Below are positions 1-7,790 of a stretch of 64,000 nucleotides of DNA, piece after piece. The notes under the pieces were generated by a model. The model saw only the letters and a program-made list of their open reading frames with translations, had not been told where the DNA came from and searched no databases. Both the position numbers and the translations under genes were made by a program. The DNA comes from Streptomyces sp. NBC_00289 (GTDB lineage: Bacteria > Actinomycetota > Actinomycetes > Streptomycetales > Streptomycetaceae). How positions within the stretch are numbered: the first letter of the stretch is position 1; each line of letters opens with the position of its first letter. The stretch lies in the NCBI RefSeq assembly GCF_041435115.1, contig NZ_CP108046.1, forward strand, positions 1,426,001 through 1,490,000. Reading direction: 5' to 3'.

Positions 1-375
1 GTTGAGCAGGCTCGAGCAACTGTAGAGGCGCTCGACGACCTTCTTGGTGACGGAGCTGTTGTCCCCCAGCCAGATGGGGCCGGCGAGCACCAGGATGTCC
101 GCGGCCATCACCTGCTCGTACAGCGCCGGCCAGGCGTCGGTGGCGAAGCCGTGCTCGGTCATGTCCGGGTAGACGCCGGGCGCGATGTCGTGGTCGACGG
201 CGCGCACCACCTCCGTGGCCACCCCCCGCGACTCCATGATCGCCCGGCTTTTGTCGATCAGGCCCTGCGTGTGGCTGAGCTCCGGCGATCGCTTCAGCGT
301 GCAGTTGACGAACAGCGCGCGCAGTTCGTCGAAGCGATGGGTGTCGTCGAGGGAAGGTTCGGGCGAGGCGGCCAT
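1..375 (-). CDS. Flavodoxin-family NAD(P)H-dependent FMN reductase (C-terminus outside window)
   Basis: The reverse strand encodes 125 residues beginning MAASPEPSLDD and running off the left edge without a stop. An early FVNCTLKRSPELSHT segment fits the phosphate-binding loop of flavodoxin-like folds, and ILVLAGPIWLGDNSSVTKK matches the flavin-contacting strand-loop of NADPH-dependent FMN reductases. These cytosolic FMN enzymes reduce flavins or quinones; the substrate cannot be told from this part. The ATG is the first one in frame with this homology. The gene faces out of the window, so its operon partners are unseen. The fold call is firm and the reaction is not. Confidence 0.75.
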   Translation of the reverse strand, partial: MAASPEPSLDDTHRFDELRALFVNCTLKRSPELSHTQGLIDKSRAIMESRGVATEVVRAVDHDIAPGVYPDMTEHGFATDAWPALYEQVMAADILVLAGPIWLGDNSSVTKKVVERLYSCSSLLN

Positions 376-608
376 GACGGGATCCTTCGCACAGGCGATG
401 GGGCGCCCTGGGGGCCGGCCGTGTGCCGAGACCCCGGGCCTGGACTGGGGCAGCATCTCGCACGGAGCCCCGTTTGTCCGTGTTCGACGCCCCGCCCTCA
501 CCGTCGAGTCGGCCGGGGCGGCCCGACGGCCCTCCGAACCCGGTCCCCGCGGACCTGTCGTCGGGGGGCCGCCGGGCTGCTGCTCCGGCGCCGTGAACCG
601 GCCGAGCC

Positions 609-1574
609 CTACCGGCCGTTCTTGCGGGCGAGGATGAGGTTGGGGTCCTTTGCGGTGACGTAGGCGGCACTCAGTACGTAGACGGTGTCGCCGCGCAGCG
701 CGACGGAGGTGGGGTTCTGCAGGCCGTCGGCGGCGGACAGGACGGTGGAGCTGGTGCCGTCGGGACGGACGAGCGCGACCTCGCTGGGGCCGTTGAGGGT
801 GGCCAGGATCCGGTTGCCGTGGCCGCTGAAGGCGAAGTCGTCGATTCCGGTCAGGCCGGTGGCACGCGTCTGGACCCGGTCGGCGCGGCCGTCGTGGCGG
901 ACGGGGATACGCAGGACGGTTCCCTTGTCGAGGTTGGTGGCCCACACCGCCCCGTTGTGGATCTTCAGGCCGTTGGCGCCGAGGAACCCCGCGGGGGCCA
1001 GTTCGGGGGCGGCGGACCAGGTGGTGGGGGTGCCGCCGGTGGTGGGCACGCTCTGGATGGTGCCGAGTACGGAATCGGTGATGTAGAGGGTGTGGGTCCG
1101 CCGGTCCAGGGCCAGACCGTTGGGCAGGCCGGCGGCCGACAGCGCGGCGATGCGCTGCGGTTCACCACCGGGGCGCAGCCGCCACAGGCCGGTGAGGTCG
1201 GCGGTGCCCGTGGCGTAGAGGAAGTACAGGGTGCCGTCGTGGGCGCGGACGATGCCGGTGGTCAGGGCGAAGCCCAGGACCGGGGTGTGGACGCCTCCGT
1301 CAGCGGGCTCGGGCAGTGTGGCCAGGACGCGGGCGCTGCCTCCGGGGGTGATCCGAGCGACCTGGCGGGCGGCGGCAAAGGTGACGTACGCGGTGCCGTC
1401 GGGGGCCAGTGCGATGTTCTCCGGCGTCTGGCCCGCGGCCAGGTCGAAGTGCGCGGCGATCCGCGCGTTCAGTGGGGCCGAGGTGGCCGAAGCCGGCATC
1501 GGGCTGATCGTCACGACGGCGGCCGCGGTCAGGACAGCGGCCGATACGGCGGTCTTGGACAGCTTCTTGATCAT
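609..1574 (-). CDS. Secreted SMP-30/NHL-type beta-propeller protein
   Basis: A 321-residue protein starting MIKKLSKTAV, chosen because GAAGGA lies just upstream and a signal peptide follows directly (hydrophobic residues about 9-28, cleavage near ASA). The mature part has repeated blades, each with a hydrophobic strand followed by D-G-T or D-R-R turns (for example ALAPDGTAYVTF and GLALDRRTHTLYITDS), as in the SMP-30/gluconolactonase/NHL superfamily. Known relatives are calcium-dependent lactonases or non-enzymatic exported propellers (ScyD/ScyE type); metal ligands cannot be assigned by eye. The protein is probably exported by Sec. The neighbours do not suggest a pathway. Confidence 0.7.
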   Translation of the reverse strand: MIKKLSKTAVSAAVLTAAAVVTISPMPASATSAPLNARIAAHFDLAAGQTPENIALAPDGTAYVTFAAARQVARITPGGSARVLATLPEPADGGVHTPVLGFALTTGIVRAHDGTLYFLYATGTADLTGLWRLRPGGEPQRIAALSAAGLPNGLALDRRTHTLYITDSVLGTIQSVPTTGGTPTTWSAAPELAPAGFLGANGLKIHNGAVWATNLDKGTVLRIPVRHDGRADRVQTRATGLTGIDDFAFSGHGNRILATLNGPSEVALVRPDGTSSTVLSAADGLQNPTSVALRGDTVYVLSAAYVTAKDPNLILARKNGR

Positions 1575-1721
1575 GATTCCTTCACTGTTTTCGGACATGC
1601 GGCAGCGGTGGGCCGACGCACAGGGACGGATGACTGGCGCCCGGGGCACGGTGCGCCATTGCTGGTTCGGGCAGCGGCCGGTCGGCGGCCATGCCCGGTG
1701 AGACGGGCGCTCGCGGATGCC

Positions 1722-1982
1722 GGCCGAGCGCCGGGTGGCGATGTGGGGTCGCCGACAGGTCCTCGCGGGTACCGGCCGAGCGCCTCATGGCGTGGAGAGG
1801 TCGTAGGACGGGTCCTCGCCGGTACGGTCGAGCGCCCGGTGGCGTCGTGTGGTCAGCCGGCGTCGACGCGGGTCCGCGGTCGAGCGCCCGGTGGCGTGGT
1901 GTGGTCAGCCGGCGTCGATGCGGGTCCGCGGTCGAGCGCCCGGGTGGCGTGGTGCGGTCAGCCGGCGTCGATGCGGGTCCGC
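1722..1982. repeat. Five-unit 52-bp tandem repeat abutting an XRE regulator gene
   Basis: Units start at 1722, 1774, 1826, 1878 and 1930, spaced exactly 52 bp, each beginning GGCCGAGCGCC or GGTCGAGCGCC. Units 3 to 5 are nearly identical; units 1 and 2 have drifted. Unit 5 overlaps the 3' end of the regulator gene and contains its stop codon. On the reverse strand, units 3 and 4 also carry a version of the gene's last codons and stop (RTRVDAG-stop and RTRIDAG-stop). The array fills most of the 1575-1957 intergenic stretch. No other gene was seen there. Confidence 0.9.
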
Positions 1983-2845
1983 GGGCGCGCCGGGGCGGCC
2001 GGGGTGACGGCCTGGGCGAGCAGGGTCAGCGCGGCCCGTGAGGGCGAACCCGCTTCCGCGGTGGCGACCACGATGTTGGGGCCCCCTCCGTGGCCCAGGG
2101 TCTGCTGGGTGACGGTCAGCGTGCCGACCAGCGGATGTCGCATCTCGTAGACGGCGACGTCACAGGACCTGACGCGGTGGTCGGCCCACATGGAGGCGAA
2201 GTCCTCGTTCCTCGCGCTCAGTTCACCGATCAGCTCGTGCAGCGCGGAGTCGTCCGGGTACTGGCCCGCCACCAGACGCAGGTTCCCCACCACCGCCCTG
2301 GCCTTGCTCGGCCAGTCCGTGTACAGGTCGCGTGTGTGGGCGTCGAGGAACACCAGTCGGGCCATGTTGGGGCGCTCGTCCGGCCGGTCCGCGGCACCGG
2401 GGTCCAGGTGTCCGGCGAACAGCGCGTGTCCCAGGCGGTTCCACGCCAGGACGTCACTGCGGCGGCCGGTCACGATCGCGGGGATGTCCGTCATCGAGTC
2501 CAGCAGCTGACCGGTCGCCGCCGTCACGCGCTCGGGCGTGGGCCGCCGGCGCCGACCGCGATGCTTGGCCGACCGGGCCAGGGCGTGCAGGTGCAGACGC
2601 TCGAACTCGTCAAGTCGCAGGGCCCGGGCTATCGCGTCCAGCACCTCCGCCGACGCGTTCGTCGAATGCCCCTGCTCCAGCCTGGCGTAGTAGGACGCGC
2701 TCACGCCCGCGAGCACCGCCAGTTCCTCACGCCGAAGACCCGGCACGCGCCGCGCCTCCCCGTAGGTGGGCATCCCGACATCCTCGGGACGCAGCTGCGA
2801 GCGTCGCGCCTGCAGGAAGTCCCCGAGCCGCACTGTTCCGTTCAT
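1958..2845 (-). CDS. XRE-family regulator with MmyB-like C-terminal domain
   Basis: A 295-residue cytosolic regulator. Residues about 30-95 form a helix-turn-helix (GLRREELAVLAGVSASYYARLEQG), the standard XRE/Cro signature of large actinomycete families. The C-terminal half (from about 105, with VTGRRSDVLAWNRLGHALF) matches the MmyB-like ligand-binding domain, a PAS-like fold thought to bind small hydrophobic ligands. The ATG is the only good start and sits directly beside a 7-bp inverted repeat that could serve autoregulation. Its last codons lie inside the 52-bp tandem array. Targets are unknown; in this family the regulated gene is often an adjacent oxidoreductase. Confidence 0.85.
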   Translation of the reverse strand: MNGTVRLGDFLQARRSQLRPEDVGMPTYGEARRVPGLRREELAVLAGVSASYYARLEQGHSTNASAEVLDAIARALRLDEFERLHLHALARSAKHRGRRRRPTPERVTAATGQLLDSMTDIPAIVTGRRSDVLAWNRLGHALFAGHLDPGAADRPDERPNMARLVFLDAHTRDLYTDWPSKARAVVGNLRLVAGQYPDDSALHELIGELSARNEDFASMWADHRVRSCDVAVYEMRHPLVGTLTVTQQTLGHGGGPNIVVATAEAGSPSRAALTLLAQAVTPAAPARPRTRIDAG

Positions 2846-2873
2846 GGGTTCGAGTATGGGCCGACCCGAACCC
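2846..2873. promoter_or_regulatory. Inverted repeat at the XRE gene start
   Basis: GGGTTCG (2846-2852) and CGAACCC (2867-2873) form a perfect 7-bp inverted repeat with a 14-nt spacer, immediately upstream of the start codon at 2845. The position fits an autoregulatory operator, but there is no second copy to support it. Confidence 0.35.
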
Positions 2874-3100
2874 CGCCGCCTCTCCCTGCCGGGGATAGGG
2901 ACCAGCGACCATGGGTCCTACGGCCCGACAGCACGGCCACTTGATGACAGACCGTCACCAGCCGCCATTTCAGGCGCAGTCGACCGGCCGGCTCCCACTC
3001 GGCTCAGCTTGTACGAGCCTGCGGCGACGGGGCGGTAGCCGTCGTCGGCCGTCCAGGAACCGGCGCCCGACACGCGAAGCAGCCGGAGGCGTTCACCACC

Positions 3101-3146
3101 AACGAACATGTTCGTCCAGAACTTGTTCTCAACGAACATGTTCGTT
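3101..3146. promoter_or_regulatory. Twin palindromic operators for the adjacent TetR gene
   Basis: A perfect 16-bp palindrome, AACGAACATGTTCGTT, lies at 3131-3146, and a 15/16 copy (last base C) at 3101-3116, spaced 30 bp start to start. The nearer copy ends 12 bp before the TetR start codon. Paired palindromes just upstream of a TetR gene are the usual autoregulatory arrangement, and read-through would place the monooxygenase under the same control. Confidence 0.75.
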
Positions 3147-3158
3147 ATCGTGGGAGGC

Positions 3159-3863
3159 ATGAAACCTCGCCCCGAACCTCGCAGTCGTCGCGAGCGGCCC
3201 GCCAAGCCCGCACTGACCCGGGACGGGATCGTGGCGGTCGCCGTGGAGATCATGCGGGCCGAAGGCCTGGAGAAGGTCACCATGCGCCGACTGGCGCAGG
3301 AGCTGGACACGGGCCCGGCCTCCCTCTACGTCTACGTCAGCAACACCGCTGAACTGCACGCGGCCGTCCTCGACGAACTGCTGGGCGGCCTGCCCGATCC
3401 GGTGGGCGGGTCATGGCGCGAGCGCCTGGAAGAACTGCTCACCGCCTACACGCTGATGCTCTTCACCCATCCCGGTCTGGCACGTTCGGCGCTGGTGGCC
3501 CGCCCCGGCGGACCGCACTACCTGCGCCTGATCGAGGCGCTTCTGGCCCTTCTGGACGAGGGGGGTGTCCCCGGAGACCAGGCGGCCTGGGGAGTCGACG
3601 TGCTGATGCAGTACGCCACCGCGACCGCCGCAGAGCACGCCACCCGCGGCCAGTCGTCCGACGCCCAGGACGACCGGGACGCGCTCACCCACGCCGTCAT
3701 GACCGCTGACGAGCGCACCCACCCGCGGATCGCCGCCCTGGGCGCCCAGCTGCTGTCCGGCCCGCCGCGCGCGCGCCTGTCCTGGGGCTTCCACGTCCTG
3801 ATCAACGGCGTCATCCACACCCCCACCCCCGGGCCCGGCCCAGCCGCGCCCACCGGTCCCTGA
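3159..3863 (+). CDS. TetR-family regulator
   Basis: A 234-residue protein starting MKPRPEPRSRRERPAKP. The N-terminal helix-turn-helix is clear at about residues 20-60 (AVEIMRAEGLEKVTMRRLAQ, then LDTGPASLYVYVSN), and the remainder is the all-helical ligand domain of the TetR_C type. GGGAGG lies only one base before the ATG, which is tight; the upstream in-frame ATG at 3108 would run the protein through the palindromes, so it was rejected. The gene is followed after 61 bp by the FAD monooxygenase on the same strand, the likely target. By analogy it is a ligand-released repressor of that gene. Confidence 0.85.
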   Translation: MKPRPEPRSRRERPAKPALTRDGIVAVAVEIMRAEGLEKVTMRRLAQELDTGPASLYVYVSNTAELHAAVLDELLGGLPDPVGGSWRERLEELLTAYTLMLFTHPGLARSALVARPGGPHYLRLIEALLALLDEGGVPGDQAAWGVDVLMQYATATAAEHATRGQSSDAQDDRDALTHAVMTADERTHPRIAALGAQLLSGPPRARLSWGFHVLINGVIHTPTPGPGPAAPTGP

Positions 3864-3873
3864 CCCCACCCCC

Positions 3874-3912
3874 ACCGTCACCGTCACCGTCACCGTCACC
3901 GTCACCGTCACC
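3874..3912 (+). repeat. Hexanucleotide microsatellite (ACCGTC)6 in the monooxygenase leader
   Basis: Six perfect ACCGTC units plus ACC fill 39 bp between the TetR stop and the AGGAG ribosome binding site (3913-3917) of the monooxygenase. Copy-number slippage would change the leader length without touching either reading frame. Confidence 0.9.
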
Positions 3913-3924
3913 AGGAGATGTGTC

Positions 3925-5073
3925 ATGACTGCCCTCCACCACCCCATCGCCGTCATCGGCGGCGGCCTCGGCGGCCTCACCCTCGCCCGCGTCCTGCACG
4001 TGAACGGCCTGCGGGCCGCCGTCTTCGACCTGGACGCCTCACCCGAGGCACGGTCCCAGGGCGGCATGCTCGACATCCACGAGGAAACGGGTCAGGCCGC
4101 GCTGCGCGAAGCCCGCCTGTACGAGGACTTCCTGGCCAAGGTCCACCCCGGCGGCGAGCAGCTGCGCGTACTGGACAAGCATGCGCACGTCCTGCGTGAG
4201 GAAGCGGACGACGGCGCCGGGGACCGCCCCGAGATCGACCGCGGCGACCTGCGCGACCTCCTGCTGCACTCCCTGCCCGAGGGCACCGTCCGCTGGAACG
4301 CCAGGGCACTCTCCTGCCGCGCACTGGGTGACGGCCGGCACGAGGTCACGCTGGCCGACGGCACGGTGTTCACCACGGACCTGCTCGTCGGCGCCGACGG
4401 CGCCTGGTCCCGTGTGCGACCCCTGGTGTCCGCGGCGACCCCGGCCTACACGGGTGTCTCGTTCGTCGAACTCGACCTGCTCGACGCGGACGCCCGCCAC
4501 CCCGAGGGTGCGCGACTGATCGGCGGCGGCATGTTCTTCGCGCTCGGCGACGAGAAGGGCTTCCTCGCTCACCGCGAGACGGACGGCAGTCTGCATGTCT
4601 ACGTGGCCCTGCGCGCGGACGAATCATGGCTGGGCACGATCGACTTCACCGATGCCGACGCCGCCAAGTCCGCCCTGCTCACGTACTTCGACGACTGGGC
4701 CCCCGGCCTCCGCGACCTCATCGCCGAGGCGGACGGCCCGCTCGTGCCGCGCTCCATCCACGCCCTGCCCGTCGGCCACCGCTGGGCCAGGACGCCGGGT
4801 GTCACCCTCCTCGGCGACGCGGCCCACCTCATGTCACCCTTCGCCGGAGAGGGCGCCAACCTCGCCCTGATCGACGGCGCGGACCTCGGCCGATCCCTGG
4901 CCGAGCACCCCGGCGACACCGAGGCCGCCTTGGCCGAGTACGAGAAGATCCTGTTCCCGCGCTCCGAGGAGACCGCCAACGATTCTGCCCGGGGCCTGGA
5001 GATCATCTTCGACCCGAGCGCTCCCCGCCCCCTTCTCGACATGTTCGCCCAGTTCGACGCGGACCGGCACTGA
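3925..5073 (+). CDS. TetX-like class A FAD-dependent monooxygenase
   Basis: A 382-residue flavoprotein hydroxylase. The N-terminal Rossmann motif is GGGLGGL (about residues 11-17), and the FAD-ribityl motif GDAAHLMSPFAGEGANLAL lies near residue 295, both as in the PHBH/TetX group. SQGGMLDIHEETGQAALREA resembles the Tet(X) segment after the first FAD strand. Such enzymes use NAD(P)H and O2 to hydroxylate aromatic substrates, including tetracyclines and rifamycins. In a by-eye alignment, the position of the substrate-contacting glutamine of Tet(X) appears to be glutamate (FVELDL), so the tetracycline assignment is uncertain. AGGAG lies 7 nt before the ATG. The TetR gene just upstream probably controls it. 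Confidence 0.8.
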   Translation: MTALHHPIAVIGGGLGGLTLARVLHVNGLRAAVFDLDASPEARSQGGMLDIHEETGQAALREARLYEDFLAKVHPGGEQLRVLDKHAHVLREEADDGAGDRPEIDRGDLRDLLLHSLPEGTVRWNARALSCRALGDGRHEVTLADGTVFTTDLLVGADGAWSRVRPLVSAATPAYTGVSFVELDLLDADARHPEGARLIGGGMFFALGDEKGFLAHRETDGSLHVYVALRADESWLGTIDFTDADAAKSALLTYFDDWAPGLRDLIAEADGPLVPRSIHALPVGHRWARTPGVTLLGDAAHLMSPFAGEGANLALIDGADLGRSLAEHPGDTEAALAEYEKILFPRSEETANDSARGLEIIFDPSAPRPLLDMFAQFDADRH

Positions 5074-5304
5074 GACGGCCTCGCCGGCCACGGACAGACC
5101 GCTCACGTGCCGAACAGGCGGTACAACCCGTGCGCCGGGTACGTCCGTTGACTCGGCCGCCGCGTGGTTGTCCGAGTACGGAATCCACCTCTGAACCCCG
5201 CCGGGCCCGGCTCCCCGGACTCCGCACACCCCCGTCGGCAGCCTTCGGTTCGTCGCAGGTACTGTCTGGCAGCCCCACCCCGGATTCGAGGAACGGAACA
5301 CGAC

Positions 5305-5781
5305 GTGGACCCGGCAGACTGGATCACTCTCGGCGCCGCCGGCATCGCCCTGCTGACACTGATCACCAGCTCGGCCAGCGCCGCCCGGGCCCGCGTGAAA
5401 ACCATCGAGGACGCCTACATCGCCCGGTACTGGCAGATCCTGGACAGCTTTCCCACAGAGGCGCTCGTCGGCATACAGGGCCCGACCCCCCTGCCGGAAG
5501 ACGCCCAACGAGCCGTGCGTCTCTACCTGCGCCTGTGTGAGGACGAACTCGAGCTGCGCCAGCTCGGCTGGGTCGGCGGCCGGACCTGGGATCAGTGGCG
5601 CCCGGGTATCGAGCTGCAGTTGCAGCAGTGGCCGGTCGCCGACGAGTGGAATCCGATCCGCGACGGCCAGCGGGCACCCAGCCAGTTCGAGCTGCTCCGC
5701 CGCCTCGCCACCACACCCGGCTACGACCCCTATCAACCCACCCGGTTGGGCCGCATCGCCCGCGTCTGGCGTCAGCTGTGA
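5305..5781 (+). CDS. Small hypothetical membrane-anchored protein
   Basis: A 158-residue protein from a GTG start (VDPADWITLG), chosen because GAGGAA lies about 12 nt upstream and a single membrane segment follows at once (about residues 6-27, ITLGAAGIALLTLITSSASA). The rest is soluble, with an acidic helical stretch (LRLCEDELELRQLGW) and tryptophans (TWDQWRPGIELQLQQWP). No family was recognised. The topology suggests an N-terminal anchor with a cytosolic body. It stands alone between the monooxygenase and the lipoprotein. An upstream in-frame ATG at 5164 would add an unlikely arginine/proline-rich tail. Confidence 0.6.
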   Translation: MDPADWITLGAAGIALLTLITSSASAARARVKTIEDAYIARYWQILDSFPTEALVGIQGPTPLPEDAQRAVRLYLRLCEDELELRQLGWVGGRTWDQWRPGIELQLQQWPVADEWNPIRDGQRAPSQFELLRRLATTPGYDPYQPTRLGRIARVWRQL

Positions 5782-5962
5782 GGGTGCGGACCAACGGACA
5801 CCTGCCAACCCGGTCCACGTGGTGAGGTCGCGAGGATGCGGTCGGACGGACCCTCGGGCACACGGCGACACGGCGTGCAGCCGGTTGTCTTTGCCCCATT
5901 CACGGTACGAGGCTGAGAAGTTGTGGTCGAATCGGTTGATACCGAGGGCGGGGAGTCAGCGA

Positions 5963-6688
5963 GTGCGGTTCGGAATGACGGCGACGGTCCTCTTCACAGC
6001 GCTCCTGGCAGCCGGATGCCGGAGCGGCGGCAACGGCGACGGTTCCGACGCGAAGGTCTCCCCCTCAGTGTCGGGGTCGACGTCCCCGTCGGCGCCGGGA
6101 TCCGCGCCCGCATCCGCCGAGGCGTCGTCCGAGAGACCCGGCGACCCGCTCAGCGCCGCTCAGTTGAAGTCCGCCGCGCTGTCGGGCAGTGACGCGGACG
6201 GCTTCCAGGTCGCCGCCTTCCCGGCCAAGCCCGCCGGTGGTGGCACCGCCGCGCCCGCGGCCTGTCAGCCACTGGAGAACATGCGTACCGCTTCCCCGGA
6301 CCCGGCCCCCAAGGCGTTCGAAGGACTCCTCGCCTACGCCACCTCCGGCTCCGCGGCCGGTTCCGCCACCACTGTCGGCCTCATGGCCTACGAGCAGTCC
6401 GACGCGCAAGGCGTCCTCGACGGTCTCCGAACCGCCCTGAAGACGTGCACCGCCTACACGGGCGGCGTGCCCGCCCGAACCACCGCCGACACCGCCAAGG
6501 CCCCTGACGCGGGCGACGACGCCGTCGCCTTCCACCTGAAGACCGACGGGGACACCTCGGACGCCTTCGTCGTCGTGCGCAGCGGCGCCACGGTCGTCCT
6601 CTTCTCCACCGTGTCCGGCACCGACTCCGCGGCCGAGGTGCCCGAGGCGCTCGTCTCCGCTCAGATCGAGAAGCTGGAACAGGCCTGA
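5963..6688 (+). CDS. Secreted lipoprotein of unknown function
   Basis: A 241-residue protein from GTG (VRFGMTATVLFTALLAAGC) with GGGGAG 7 nt upstream. The N-terminus is a lipoprotein signal with a lipobox-like LLAAGC, so Cys19 should be lipidated and the protein anchored outside the membrane. A Ser/Pro/Ala/Gly linker (about 20-60) precedes a compact domain beginning near LSAAQLKSAAL, with two cysteines (PAACQPL and LKTCTAY) that could pair. Many Streptomyces lipoproteins share this sensor-like layout, but no specific family was recognised. It is convergent with the next gene. Confidence 0.7.
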   Translation: MRFGMTATVLFTALLAAGCRSGGNGDGSDAKVSPSVSGSTSPSAPGSAPASAEASSERPGDPLSAAQLKSAALSGSDADGFQVAAFPAKPAGGGTAAPAACQPLENMRTASPDPAPKAFEGLLAYATSGSAAGSATTVGLMAYEQSDAQGVLDGLRTALKTCTAYTGGVPARTTADTAKAPDAGDDAVAFHLKTDGDTSDAFVVVRSGATVVLFSTVSGTDSAAEVPEALVSAQIEKLEQA

Positions 6689-6755
6689 GAGGTCGGTCCG
6701 GGCTTCACCGTCGGCGAGCCCACCACCTCCACGCCCCCTGTGCCTCCTCGGTCGG

Positions 6756-7598
6756 TCACCTGACGTCGACGAAGTCCCCGGCGGTCTTGGCGGCTTGGGT
6801 GGCCTTGGTTCCCGCGTAGACGAAGCGGTAGTACCCGTCGTCCTTGGCCACGGTGGTGGCCGTCAGGGCGCCGCCGGTAGAACTCGTGACGGTCTTGACG
6901 GTGGTGTACACGCTGCTGCCCTTCTTGCGGAACTGCAGTTTCGCGGACTGCCCCTTGTAGCCCTGGTAGGTGCCGGTGTCCCAGTTGGCCCGGGTCAGCT
7001 TGCCCTTGACCGTGATGGTTCTGCCCTTCTTCACCGGTTCCGGCGAGGCGTCGGCGGTCAGCTTGGACGCGCGCTTGATCAGCGTCCGCGTGACGTCGTC
7101 GTCGGTGCTGACGTTCGCGTAGAAGTCGTACACGCCGAGGATCAGCTTCCAGGTACCGGCGACACCGTTCCCGGCCAGGTCGCGCTTCGGGTCCACGGTG
7201 AAGGTGGCCTCGCAGCTGTAGTGGCCGGTGCTGGTGGTCGACGCCGTGCAGTCCGCGGTGTCGTTCGCCTCCAGGGCGCCGGTGATGGTGTCGACGTCGG
7301 AGCTGTCGGTGCCCTGCCACAGGAAGGCCTGGGAGAGGACGACACCGTTCGCGTCGTAGACGTCGTACGTGACCTTGAAGGTCTTCCTGGCGGTCGTCCC
7401 GATGACGATGTCCTTGCCGCCGTTGACGACGCCGTTGCTGAACTCGGCGTTGCCGAGCCTGACGTTCGGCTGCACGGCGAGGCCCTGCAGCCGGCCCGCG
7501 GCGTTCGGAAGCGGCTGCGCCTGGGCGGCCGTGGGCAGGGAGAGAACGGCAAGGACGGCGGCACCGGAGGCAAGGGCGGATACGGCGCGTACGCGCAT
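6756..7598 (-). CDS. Secreted beta-sandwich protein of unknown function
   Basis: A 280-residue exported protein: signal peptide about residues 1-27 (MRVRAVSALASGAAVLAVLS, cleavage near AQA). The N-terminal domain (about 30-170) contains two cysteines (TADCTAS and HYSCEA) likely to pair. The C-terminal domain (about 175-278) has the alternating strand pattern of an Ig-like domain (KGRTITVKGKL, then SAKLQFRKKGSSVYTTVKTV, then YYRFVYAGT), as seen in many actinomycete cell-surface proteins. No catalytic motif is visible. It may be structural or adhesive. It is a single gene, convergent with the lipoprotein. Confidence 0.65.
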   Translation of the reverse strand: MRVRAVSALASGAAVLAVLSLPTAAQAQPLPNAAGRLQGLAVQPNVRLGNAEFSNGVVNGGKDIVIGTTARKTFKVTYDVYDANGVVLSQAFLWQGTDSSDVDTITGALEANDTADCTASTTSTGHYSCEATFTVDPKRDLAGNGVAGTWKLILGVYDFYANVSTDDDVTRTLIKRASKLTADASPEPVKKGRTITVKGKLTRANWDTGTYQGYKGQSAKLQFRKKGSSVYTTVKTVTSSTGGALTATTVAKDDGYYRFVYAGTKATQAAKTAGDFVDVR

Positions 7599-7790
7599 AG
7601 GAGATCCCCACGTAGAGCGAGAGGACCGGCCGAGTTCCCCTTCGGCCGGACCGACTTGACGTCTCGCAGCGTTTCACCGCACGGCACCCGGCGGCATCCG
7701 TGGAACTACGTAAACGACCACGGTGGGACGCCTCTTGGCCCGGGACCGGCCGGATCGTCCTTCCTCCATGGGCTTTTGAGCGGTGTCCCG

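Larger units (their letters stand above)
2846..3158. other. Divergent intergenic region between XRE and TetR genes
   Basis: This 313-bp stretch holds the control regions of two divergent regulators: the inverted repeat beside the XRE start and the twin palindromes beside the TetR start. I saw no convincing gene in either direction in the remaining 200 bp or so. Confidence 0.6.

Noticed and set aside
1575..1957. CRISPR array at the 52-bp repeats
   Set aside because: The units are directly adjacent with no unique spacers, are GC-rich and have no cas genes near.
3108..3158. Upstream ATG for the TetR gene at 3108
   Set aside because: It would translate through both palindromes and add residues unlike TetR N-termini; the ATG at 3159 with GGGAGG is better.
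3811..4076. Long reverse frames with a VTVTVTVTV run opposite the TetR/monooxygenase junction
   Set aside because: They are translations of the ACCGTC microsatellite and of real genes on the other strand, with no ribosome binding site or family match.
6689..6755. Terminator between the convergent lipoprotein and secreted-protein genes
   Set aside because: No inverted repeat of useful length was found in the 67-bp gap.
7705..7725. ACGTAAACGACC as a fifth copy of the cluster operator
   Set aside because: Only the right half-site agrees, there is no TTGAC at the right distance and it is not in the cluster.
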